From assembly GCF_020405205.1 (NCBI RefSeq), contig NZ_CP084469.1, forward strand, positions 1,116,001 to 1,180,000: DNA of 64,000 nucleotides, read 5' to 3'. The translations under genes and the position numbers were made by a program. Shown one piece after another: positions 9,506-17,237 of the stretch; the first letter of the stretch is position 1; the number at the start of each line of letters is the position of its first letter. Under the pieces are notes generated by a model, which was not told the DNA's origin, did no database searches, and was given only the letters and a program-made list of their open reading frames with translations. The DNA comes from Natrinema salinisoli (GTDB lineage Archaea; Halobacteriota; Halobacteria; Halobacteriales; Natrialbaceae).

Positions 9506-9957
9506 GGCCTTCTTCTGAAGGCAACTTCCTCTCCACTGGTCCGTTCAGCCCGAAGTAACAAGAACGTACTGCCGGCAGCCTCCCGAACGAGACGGTTCGG
9601 GACGACGAGGATCGATACGGCCGACGCCGCCGATTTGCGAAGCGAGGTAACGACACCGCTCACCGAGCCGTCGCTCCGATTCGGTTCCGATTTTCCGATC
9701 GCGGGTGCTTCGCCACTCGAGGCTCGCCCGCCGTTGTCGTATTACGTTCGAGTAATTCGGAGTTACTCAGCCAGCTATCTGAAGGGTGGTCTGCTATCTC
9801 AAGCTTTCCGCTCAAACGAATCCCCACCCTTGCATCTGGTACAGAATTCCGTACTACAGTAAACGGATAATACACTCCGTTGGCGTTCCCCGACCCTCGC
9901 AGTCGGTCACGGGGTCGAGGAATCGAGACGCCCGATCTTTTCGGGACACCATTACAC
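9506..9957. other. divergent intergenic region between psmA and the Nramp-like gene
   Basis: About 450 bases with no convincing gene. The short open frames here have no family pattern and are interrupted differently on each strand. A perfect 8-bp inverted repeat lies at 9581-9602 (TCCCGAAC, six bases, GTTCGGGA), roughly 120 bases before psmA. An AT-richer segment at 9840-9880 probably holds the promoter of the rightward gene. Confidence 0.6.
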
Positions 9958-11196
9958 ATGGAAGAACACAGTACCGCGGTCGACGTTCCTGTCGAAAAGG
10001 CTAAAGAAACAATTCACCAATACGGGCTCGGACTCCTCTTTGCGGCGAATATTTTCGGAGCCGGGTCCGTCTACATCCTGACACAGGCCGGAGTCAGTTT
10101 CGGCTTCGGCCTCCTGTGGGTGTTACCGCTGACTCTCGGCGTCGGACTGACGATGCACGAGATGTCCGCTCGACTGGCAGCGAGGAACGAACCCCTGATG
10201 GACTACATCAGGGACGTAATCGGGCCGCGGGCCGCGAAACCGTTCGCGCTCGGCATCGCGTTCATCATGCAGTTCTGGAGCGTCGCCAACTACGCACTCG
10301 CAGGAGCGGCGCTCGTTTTTCTCACCCCGGTTTCGAACCTGTACGTGGGTATCATCGTCATGGCCGCGCTCGGTATCTCGCTCGTTGAGCTCCGCGTCTA
10401 CAGTCGTATCGAGGGGGTCATCGCGACGCTCGTGCTGGCGATTTTCGCGTCCTATCTGGTCATCGTCGCGAACCTCCAGCCCCCGCTCGGTGGCGTCGCC
10501 CTCGGGTTCGTTCCGACGATCTCCGCCGACCTGAATTACCTGACGATGATTATCGCACTGCTGGGGACGACGGTCTACTATCCGAATTTCTTCATTCAGA
10601 CGAGCATGCAACACGAGAAAGACTGGACGGACGTCTCCCGATATCGGAAAGACCACACGGTCGGACTGGCCGCCGTCGTCGCCCTCAGTGCGACGGTCAT
10701 CATCGCGGCTGCCATGGCCATCCCCGACGGGACGCTCACGCTGACCGCACCCGCAGAACCGCTCACCGATATGATCGGCCCGTGGGTGCTTTCGGTGTTC
10801 GTTCTCGCCGTCGGGGCTGCGTCGTTCACGAGCGCGACCGGAACGCTGTTCGCTGCCGGCTTCATGGTCCCGCAGTCCTACGGACTGACGACCCACTTCG
10901 GCGACATGCCCTTCCGGCGGACCGTCCACCTCCTGATCGGACTGTCGGTCCTCCTCGCGATCCCGATCCTCGCCTTTACCGACTTCACGCCAGTGCGACT
11001 CGCGCTACTGATGCCTGCAGTCAACGGGGTCATCGGCCTGCCGATCACGGCGCTTGCACTGTTCGCAGCGATCAAACGGTCCGTCGAGCCGACCCGACTC
11101 GAGCGCGCGATCTTCCTCGCGGTCGTCGTCCTGATATTCCTCACGTCGCTCGTGACGGCCGAATCGCTGACTCGCTCGATTATCCAGCTCCTCTGA
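9958..11196 (+). CDS. Nramp-related membrane transporter lacking the metal-binding motifs
   Basis: The 412-residue protein has about eleven hydrophobic helices and follows the Nramp (SLC11, COG1914) pattern: GFGLLWVLPL at the end of helix 1, ALLGTTV in helix 6, and a soluble loop QHEKDWTDVSRYRKDHT before helix 7. In canonical Nramp metal transporters helix 1 has DPGN and helix 6 has MPH. Aligned here those sites read GAGS and YYP. The residues that hold Mn2+/Fe2+ are therefore missing, so the substrate is probably not a transition metal. The ATG at 9958 is preferred over an ATG at 9880 because the first helix and cytosolic tail start normally from there. Function unknown. Confidence 0.7.
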   Translation: MEEHSTAVDVPVEKAKETIHQYGLGLLFAANIFGAGSVYILTQAGVSFGFGLLWVLPLTLGVGLTMHEMSARLAARNEPLMDYIRDVIGPRAAKPFALGIAFIMQFWSVANYALAGAALVFLTPVSNLYVGIIVMAALGISLVELRVYSRIEGVIATLVLAIFASYLVIVANLQPPLGGVALGFVPTISADLNYLTMIIALLGTTVYYPNFFIQTSMQHEKDWTDVSRYRKDHTVGLAAVVALSATVIIAAAMAIPDGTLTLTAPAEPLTDMIGPWVLSVFVLAVGAASFTSATGTLFAAGFMVPQSYGLTTHFGDMPFRRTVHLLIGLSVLLAIPILAFTDFTPVRLALLMPAVNGVIGLPITALALFAAIKRSVEPTRLERAIFLAVVVLIFLTSLVTAESLTRSIIQLL

Positions 11197-11264
11197 GATC
11201 GGACCGGGTCCGACCAGAAGAGTCAGGCGTGCTGGGACGGACACGTGAATACCACCGTCCCTCC

Positions 11265-12044
11265 ATGTTCGAACTTCCCTTCCGACTCTCACTGACGCTG
11301 TTGCTCGTCTCGATCGCGTTCTTTTCCGGAATCGGTATCACCACCATCGGTCCCGGCGGCATCTTCGTGACGATCGCCCTCTATTCGCTGACGCCGCTGG
11401 CCTCGAGTCAGGTCGCCGGCACCGCTCACGCCACGTTCGTGGTCACTGGACTCGTCGGGAGCGCCGCCTACGTGTACTCCGGCGAGATGGACACGGGGGA
11501 GGGCCGTGCCATCGCGATCATCCTCAGCGCGACGAGCGTCTTCGGCGCGCTCGTCGGCGCGTACGTGAACTCCTTCGTGTCGCGCTCCCTGTTCGGGCTC
11601 CTGCTCGGCGGCGTCGCGATGGCCGTCGGCGGTATTATTCTCTACCGCGAGCGCCGAGGGTTTCGACCGATCTACGACCTCGAGCCGCAGACCCGGTCCG
11701 GCCGGATCGTCCTGGGTGGGCTCGGGTTAGTTCTCGGAGTCTGCAGCGGCCTGCTCGGGATCGGCGGCCCGGTACTGGCCGTCCCCGCACTGGTGCTCGT
11801 CGGGGTTCCGATGCTGCTGGCCGTCGCCGCTGCACAGGTCCAGTCGATTTTTATCGCGACGTTCGCGGCCTCGGGCTACTTCCTGCAGGGGAACGTCTCG
11901 GTTCCGGTCGCGGTCGTCGTCGGGATACCGCTCCTGCTCGGCGTCGTCATCGGCTGGCGGGTCGCCCACGTCGTCGACCCCGAGCGTCTGAAGGTCGGTC
12001 TGGGTGTCGTCCTGCTCGGCGTCGGCCCCTATCTCGCCCTGTGA
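11265..12044 (+). CDS. TauE/SafE-family permease
   Basis: The 259-residue membrane protein has about eight helices and the two related halves typical of the TauE/SafE (sulfite exporter) family. The paired signatures are GIGITTIGPGGIFVTIAL in the first half and SGLLGIGGPVLAVPAL in the second. Members move small organic or inorganic anions such as sulfite or sulfoacetate, but the substrate cannot be read from sequence. The start at 11265 places the first helix at once. It lies 68 bases after the Nramp-like gene on the same strand and may share its transcript. Confidence 0.82.
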   Translation: MFELPFRLSLTLLLVSIAFFSGIGITTIGPGGIFVTIALYSLTPLASSQVAGTAHATFVVTGLVGSAAYVYSGEMDTGEGRAIAIILSATSVFGALVGAYVNSFVSRSLFGLLLGGVAMAVGGIILYRERRGFRPIYDLEPQTRSGRIVLGGLGLVLGVCSGLLGIGGPVLAVPALVLVGVPMLLAVAAAQVQSIFIATFAASGYFLQGNVSVPVAVVVGIPLLLGVVIGWRVAHVVDPERLKVGLGVVLLGVGPYLAL

Positions 12045-12151
12045 TCGCCGAATCGATCACTGGTTCCCGGTTGGTCGTTTCCGACCGGTCACCGGCAACG
12101 GTGAACTCGCCTGAACCAGACTGAAGGGGACAGGGATGGACGAACGAACCC

Positions 12152-12580
12152 ATGACGCAACGGGTCCTCGTTCCGTTCGACGATTCGGAGCCCGCCGCCG
12201 ACGCGCTCGAGTACGCCTTCGACCTGTTTCCGGACGGCGATTTCGCCGTTTTGACCGTCGTCGATACGTCTTCGCTGCCGTTCATCCCCAATGCTGCCGA
12301 CGATGCCGACTCGAGCGACGACGCCCGGACGTTGCCCGATGAAGCCACCGCCCACCTGACCGCGGTCGAAACCATCGCCGACGAACACGGCAGGGACATC
12401 GAAACGCGGACCCGAACAGGGACTCCGGCGCAGGAAATTCTCGAGTACGTCGAACGGAACCCCATCGACCACGTCGTCATCGGCAGTCACGGTCGGTCCG
12501 GCGTCGCACGAATCTTTCTCGGCAGCGTCGCGGAAGTCGTCGTCCGTCACTCGCCGGTTCCGGTTACCGTGGTTCGGTGA
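12152..12580 (+). CDS. universal stress protein (UspA family)
   Basis: The 142-residue single-domain protein has an alpha/beta Usp fold: RVLVPFDDSEPAADALEYA at the start and the ATP-binding motif GSHGRSGVARIFLGSVAE near the C-terminus, matching G-2X-G-9X-G-S. Such proteins bind ATP and act in stress survival, although the direct action is usually unknown. It stands 107 bases after the TauE-type permease and may be transcribed alone. Confidence 0.9.
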   Translation: MTQRVLVPFDDSEPAADALEYAFDLFPDGDFAVLTVVDTSSLPFIPNAADDADSSDDARTLPDEATAHLTAVETIADEHGRDIETRTRTGTPAQEILEYVERNPIDHVVIGSHGRSGVARIFLGSVAEVVVRHSPVPVTVVR

Positions 12581-12793
12581 GGGGCCGCCGTATCGGGGCT
12601 GCTCGCGTTCGGGCCGGGCACCGACAGCGCCGACGCGATCCGCCATCGACGCCGTCGTGTCGACGTGCGACGAACGCCGACCTGAGCCGCCGGTTCAGTT
12701 CGACGGACCGACCGCGATCGCTTCCGTCTATCGTTCTGAAAGTGGCACACTCCGGCACAACCGACTTATCCCCCGTTCTGGTATGGTGGTCCG

Positions 12794-14053
12794 ATGCTTC
12801 CGCTCGTCGCGACCGCGCTCGCTCTCGTCGTTGGCGTGGTGGTTCTCGAGGTCGTGTCGTACCGGGCCCTCGAACGGATTCCGTCGGTTGCGACCGAGGA
12901 GTTCCCCGAGATCGATCGCGAATTACTGGGGAAGTTCAGCAGTTTCGACCCTGAACTGGGCTGGTGCCCCCAGCCGAACCGGGACAAACAGAAGGACACG
13001 GGCGATCACCTCCCCGGCGAGGAATTACGCAGCGTCGTGACGTACTCGACCGACGAGTACGGGAGCCGGATCTGTCCCGCCAGAGACCGCGACCCCGACG
13101 CCGATCCGACGGTCTCGACGTACGGCGACTCCTACTGCTTCTGCCGGGAGGTCGACAACGACGAGACGTTCCAGCATTACCTCGCACAGGAGCTCGACAC
13201 CCACGTCGCCAACTACGGCGGCGGCAACTACGGCCTCGATCAAGCCCTCATGCGACTCGAGCGCCAGTATCCCGACGACCCGACCGATCACGTCTTCGTG
13301 GTCGTCACCGCCTCCTCGATCGCTCGCATCCTGAGCGTCTGGAAACACTATCAGGAGTTCGGCAACATCCTCGCCGTCAAACCCCGGTACGTCCTCGAGG
13401 ACGGCGAACTCCGGCGCGTCGAGAGTCCGGTCGACGAGAAGGAGGACCTGCTCGATCTCGAGTCGAAGGCCGAATACCTCCGGAAGTACGACTTTCATTA
13501 CGAACACTGGTTCGAGCCGCATTTCGCGTCGCGCCCGTACACGACTGACTTCCTCGAGAAGGGCGAACACGTCCGGTACGCGGCGTATACGGCCGGAAAG
13601 GAACTCGAGCGCCGACTCGAGCGCTCGATTCCGGGGATCGACTTCGATCTGGCTCAAACCCAGTCCGCGCTGCGGTTAGAGCAACCTCGCGTCCGATACC
13701 ACGAGCGGCTGTTCGAGACTCACGAATACCTCTTCGACGCGCTCATCGAGAAGTTCGTCGAGTACGCGGACGAACAGGGGTTCGAGCCGACCTTCGTGAT
13801 GGTCCAGCAGCTCCGGTACGCGACGTACGAGTCCGAACACGGGCCCATCTACGGCGACCTGATGGATCGGCTGGACGAGCGTTACGACGACTTGACGACG
13901 ATCGACATGGCCACTCATCTCTCGCCCGACGACGGCGACGTCGAGTCGCTGTACGTCGAACGCGGGGAAGGAGGCCACTACAGTCCCGAGACGAACGCGA
14001 AAATCGCACAGGTGCTGGCCGAGGTCGTCGAGGAGCGGGCCGTCGTGGAATGA
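12794..14053 (+). CDS. membrane-anchored SGNH-hydrolase-like protein
   Basis: The 419-residue protein has one N-terminal hydrophobic segment (residues 3-22) and then a soluble domain that is outside if the segment is a signal anchor. SGNH/GDSL features are visible. Block I is STYGDSYCF with Gly111-Asp112-Ser113. VANYGGGNYGLDQALMRLE has Asn140 and glycines as in blocks II/III. The late GEGGHYSPETN has His395 in the place of the block V His. This arrangement resembles the AlgX/AlgJ and other polysaccharide-modifying SGNH proteins. The substrate is unknown. Its stop overlaps the start of the channel-like gene by four bases (ATGA), so the two products are coupled. Confidence 0.65.
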   Translation: MLPLVATALALVVGVVVLEVVSYRALERIPSVATEEFPEIDRELLGKFSSFDPELGWCPQPNRDKQKDTGDHLPGEELRSVVTYSTDEYGSRICPARDRDPDADPTVSTYGDSYCFCREVDNDETFQHYLAQELDTHVANYGGGNYGLDQALMRLERQYPDDPTDHVFVVVTASSIARILSVWKHYQEFGNILAVKPRYVLEDGELRRVESPVDEKEDLLDLESKAEYLRKYDFHYEHWFEPHFASRPYTTDFLEKGEHVRYAAYTAGKELERRLERSIPGIDFDLAQTQSALRLEQPRVRYHERLFETHEYLFDALIEKFVEYADEQGFEPTFVMVQQLRYATYESEHGPIYGDLMDRLDERYDDLTTIDMATHLSPDDGDVESLYVERGEGGHYSPETNAKIAQVLAEVVEERAVVE

Positions 14054-15054
14054 ACCCGTTCTATCTCGCCGCCGGAATCGCCATCCTCGTCGCTGCGATC
14101 GTGGACATCATCTGGACGACCCTCTGGGTCGACGGCGGCTCCGGTCCGCTCTCCGGTCGGCTCACGACCGCCGTCTGGAGAGGGATTCGGATCATCGGCG
14201 GTAAACACGACAGGGTGCTCAGTATCGCCGGGCCGCTCATTCTCATCCTCACGCTCGCGATGTGGATCGGCCTCATCTGGATCGGGTGGACGATCATCTT
14301 CTCGAGCGAGCCCCTCGCCGTCGTCAGCAGCCGTACTGGCGGTCCCGCCGACTGGTGGGGGCGGTTCTACTATGTCGCCTACACGATGTTCACCGACGGG
14401 AACGGCGACTACACGCCCGTCTACGGCGGTGACGTCTGGGAGGTCGCCAGCGCGTTCACGACGGCGACCGGAATGGCGTTCGTCACGCTCGGCGTCTCCT
14501 ACGTCCTCACCGTCCTCGGAGCCGTCTCGGACAAGCGATCCTTCGCCAGCACTGTCACGGGACTGGGAGAGCGAAGCGAAGCCCTCGTCCGAACTGGCTG
14601 GACCGGCGAGGACTTTCAGGGAGTGGACCTCGTCCTCGAGTCGCTCGCGTCGGAGTTGAGCCTGCTCGCGGAACAACACAAGGCCTATCCGATTCTCCAC
14701 TACTACCACAGCGAGCAGGCCGATCGAGCCTCGGCCGTCGCGGTGCCCATCTTCGACGAGGCGCTCATGCTCCTTCGATACGGTGTTCCGGACGAGCACA
14801 GCCCCGACCCCGCGGTCGTCGAAACCGGCCGCTCGAGCGCGCAGAGCTACCTCGAGACGCTCGATACGGCGTTCATCGATCCCGCACCGTCCGTTCCGCG
14901 AGCCCCGGATCTCGACCGCTTGCGCGACGACGACATCCCGACCGTCTCGGATCAGGAGTTCGCCGAGGCCCTCGCCGAGGTGACCGATCGACGGCGGCAA
15001 CTTCTTGCGGTAGTCAAAGCCGACGCGTGGGAGTGGCCGCCCGTCGAGGAGTGA
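14050..15054 (+). CDS. pore-loop ion-channel-like membrane protein with altered filter
   Basis: The 334-residue protein has a hydrophobic segment at 3-27, a second at 58-84, a pore-helix-like stretch FYYVAYTMF followed by TDGNGD (115-120), and a last helix at about 131-157. It ends with a soluble helical domain. This is the layout of a two-helix potassium-channel pore (TM, P-loop, TM), where the filter would read T-V-G-Y-G-D. Thr, both Gly and Asp remain, while the other positions are Asp and Asn. Ion selectivity is therefore likely altered or lost. It overlaps the SGNH-like gene by four bases. Confidence 0.6.
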   Translation: MNPFYLAAGIAILVAAIVDIIWTTLWVDGGSGPLSGRLTTAVWRGIRIIGGKHDRVLSIAGPLILILTLAMWIGLIWIGWTIIFSSEPLAVVSSRTGGPADWWGRFYYVAYTMFTDGNGDYTPVYGGDVWEVASAFTTATGMAFVTLGVSYVLTVLGAVSDKRSFASTVTGLGERSEALVRTGWTGEDFQGVDLVLESLASELSLLAEQHKAYPILHYYHSEQADRASAVAVPIFDEALMLLRYGVPDEHSPDPAVVETGRSSAQSYLETLDTAFIDPAPSVPRAPDLDRLRDDDIPTVSDQEFAEALAEVTDRRRQLLAVVKADAWEWPPVEE

Positions 15055-15165
15055 ACCGGCTGATCGAGTCGCTCGATCGGTTCCGACGACGTCTCGGATG
15101 TATTCAGGTCGTTTCCCGCGGAAACGGGGTGGAGGTTTCTTTGCGTTCCGAACCCACCTTTTCCC

Positions 15166-16602
15166 ATGGAGGAGTACGACTTTCTCGTCATCGGTTCCGG
15201 ATCAGGGCTCGACGTAGCGAACGCGGCGGCGAATCAGGGGCAGTCGGTCGCGGTCGTCGAGAAGGGGCGACTCGGCGGTACCTGTCTCAATCGCGGCTGT
15301 ATCCCCTCGAAGATGTTGCTGTACCACGCTGACGTCATGGAAACGATCGAGCGCGCGGACGAGTTCAAGATCGACGCAACGGTCAACGACGTCCAGTTCG
15401 CCGACATCGTTCAGGAGGTCACCGAAGACGTTCACGACAGTTCGGATTCGATCCGGCGCGGACTCGCGTCGTCCGACCGCCACGACCTGTACGACGCGGA
15501 GGGCCGATTCGTCGACGAGCGAACGATCGAACTCTCCGGCGGCGAACACGACGGCGAGCGCCTCCGCGCGGACACCGTCCTCGTCGCGGCGGGGACCCGT
15601 CCCGCGATTCCGGCGATCGAGGGCATCGAGACCGTCGACTACCTCACCAGCAAAGAGGCGCTGCAGCTACAGTCCCCGCCGGATCACCTCGTGATCGTCG
15701 GCGGCGGCTACATCGCCGCCGAACTCGGCCAGTTCTTCGGGACGTTCGGCAGCGACGTGTCGATCATCGGCCGGCGACCGAACCTGCTCCCCGACGCCGA
15801 CGAAGAGGTGGCCGAGGCGTTCACCGATCGCTACGCCGACCGGTTCGATCTGTACACCGGCTACGAGGCCACGAGCGTCTCGAGCGAGGACGGTTCGATC
15901 ACCGTCGAGGCACGTCCCTACACGTACGGCGATGGCGGCGACGAGAACTCGGAGGAGCCGGTCTCGGTCACCGGCGACGAACTGCTCGTCGCGGCCGGTC
16001 GCGTTCCCAACACCGATACGCTGAATCCGGAAGCCGCAGGCATCGAAACCGACGAGGCCGGATTCGTCGAGACCGACGAGTACCTGCGGACGACCGCTGA
16101 CGGCGTCTGGGCGCTCGGCGATATCGTCGGCGAGTACCTGTTAAAACACAACGCCAACCACGAAGCGCAGGCCGTCACGCGCAACCTCTTCCGGGACGAT
16201 CTCGAACCGGTCGATTACTCCGCGATGCCCTTCGCCGTCTTCGCCTCGCCGGAAGTCGCCGGGGTCGGACTGACCGAACAGGAACTCCGTGCGAGCGATC
16301 GGGAGTACGCCAAGCGGACCTACCGCTACGAGGAGACGGCCCGCGGGAGCGCGATGAAGGCTGAAGGCTTCGTCAAGCCGATCATCGATCTCGACGGCGA
16401 GATCCTCGGCTGTCACATCATCGGGCCCGAAGCCTCGGATCTGATTCAGGAGGTCGTCGTCGCGATGACGGCCGGCTCCGGAACGGTCCAGGACATCCGT
16501 GAGTCGGTCCACATCCATCCCGCCCTCTCGGAGGTCGTCCAGCGCGCGTTCTCCGGGCAGTTCACTCGCGGCGGCTCTCACGACCACAGTCACGATCACT
16601 GA
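15166..16602 (+). CDS. pyridine nucleotide-disulfide oxidoreductase (dihydrolipoyl dehydrogenase / bis-gamma-glutamylcystine reductase type)
   Basis: The 478-residue flavoprotein has the FAD motif VIGSGSGLDVANAAA, the redox pair Cys40/Cys45 in GGTCLNRGCIPSK, the NAD(P) motif VIVGGGYIAAELGQFF and the C-terminal catalytic HIHPALSEVV. It could act as a dihydrolipoyl dehydrogenase or as a low-molecular-weight thiol reductase. Haloarchaea use gamma-glutamylcysteine and have a reductase for it from this same family, often misnamed mercuric reductase. No lipoyl-dehydrogenase complex genes are adjacent, which favours the thiol role slightly. The tail is His-rich (SHDHSHDH), a feature that could bind metal. 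An acidic insertion, GDGGDENSEEP, lies near residue 255. Confidence 0.8.
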   Translation: MEEYDFLVIGSGSGLDVANAAANQGQSVAVVEKGRLGGTCLNRGCIPSKMLLYHADVMETIERADEFKIDATVNDVQFADIVQEVTEDVHDSSDSIRRGLASSDRHDLYDAEGRFVDERTIELSGGEHDGERLRADTVLVAAGTRPAIPAIEGIETVDYLTSKEALQLQSPPDHLVIVGGGYIAAELGQFFGTFGSDVSIIGRRPNLLPDADEEVAEAFTDRYADRFDLYTGYEATSVSSEDGSITVEARPYTYGDGGDENSEEPVSVTGDELLVAAGRVPNTDTLNPEAAGIETDEAGFVETDEYLRTTADGVWALGDIVGEYLLKHNANHEAQAVTRNLFRDDLEPVDYSAMPFAVFASPEVAGVGLTEQELRASDREYAKRTYRYEETARGSAMKAEGFVKPIIDLDGEILGCHIIGPEASDLIQEVVVAMTAGSGTVQDIRESVHIHPALSEVVQRAFSGQFTRGGSHDHSHDH

Positions 16603-16758
16603 TCGGTACGGTCCCGACCGACGGATCGGAACGGGACTCGGAATCGACGGTCGCGACGCGGTGGTACCACGCTATAATCCAGTGCGGGCGGCGGAGGTGC
16701 ATTCGTTGCACACGACCGCACTCCCCTTTTAGTATCACATCCTGTACTATCGACCGTA

Positions 16759-17115
16759 ATGACGAAAGCAGCTGTTATCATTCTGGCAGGAACCGAGTCG
16801 CACAGTGACCTCGGCCGTCTCGTCAACGGCCTCGAAGCAGCCAAGGAGTTCGCCGACAACTCCGAGGACGAACTCGAGCTCATCTTCGACGGCGCTGGGA
16901 CGCAGTGGATCCCGGAACTCGAGGACGAGGACCACGACTACCACGACCTCTATCAGTCCGTAAGCAACGAAGCGGCCGCCTGCGACCACTGTGCCGGCGC
17001 GTTCGGCGTCGACCAGGCGATCAACGACGCCGGCGTCGTCACCATCGACGAGAACGACGGCCACCCGAGCATCCGCTCGCTTGTCGACGACGACTACGAG
17101 ATCATCACCTTCTAA
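16759..17115 (+). CDS. DsrE-family protein
   Basis: The 118-residue protein has a DsrE/DsrF-like alpha/beta fold: KAAVIILAG at the start, LIFDGAGTQWIPELED in the middle and ACDHCAGAFGVDQAI towards the end. The two cysteines of CDHC are in the region where sulfur-relay members keep their active Cys. In haloarchaea such proteins are common and their role is mostly unknown. A thiol- or sulfur-handling role is an inference. It stands alone before top6B. Confidence 0.8.
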   Translation: MTKAAVIILAGTESHSDLGRLVNGLEAAKEFADNSEDELELIFDGAGTQWIPELEDEDHDYHDLYQSVSNEAAACDHCAGAFGVDQAINDAGVVTIDENDGHPSIRSLVDDDYEIITF

Positions 17116-17237
17116 GCGGGGAGCAGAGCCGACAGCGGGCCGTCGCCTTCATCTCGAACCGCTGAAAAACCCGTTGCAGATTCACTTTCACTCCGGTAGC
17201 ACACACCTTTTAGCCTCTCCGTTAGTATGGGGCAACG

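Noticed and set aside
9660-9959. 99-codon leftward frame between psmA and the Nramp-like gene
   Set aside because: Basic, low-complexity translation overlapping the promoter of the rightward gene.
15166-16602. Disulfide reductase as mercuric reductase
   Set aside because: No N-terminal heavy-metal domain and no C-terminal vicinal cysteines; the tail is His-rich instead.
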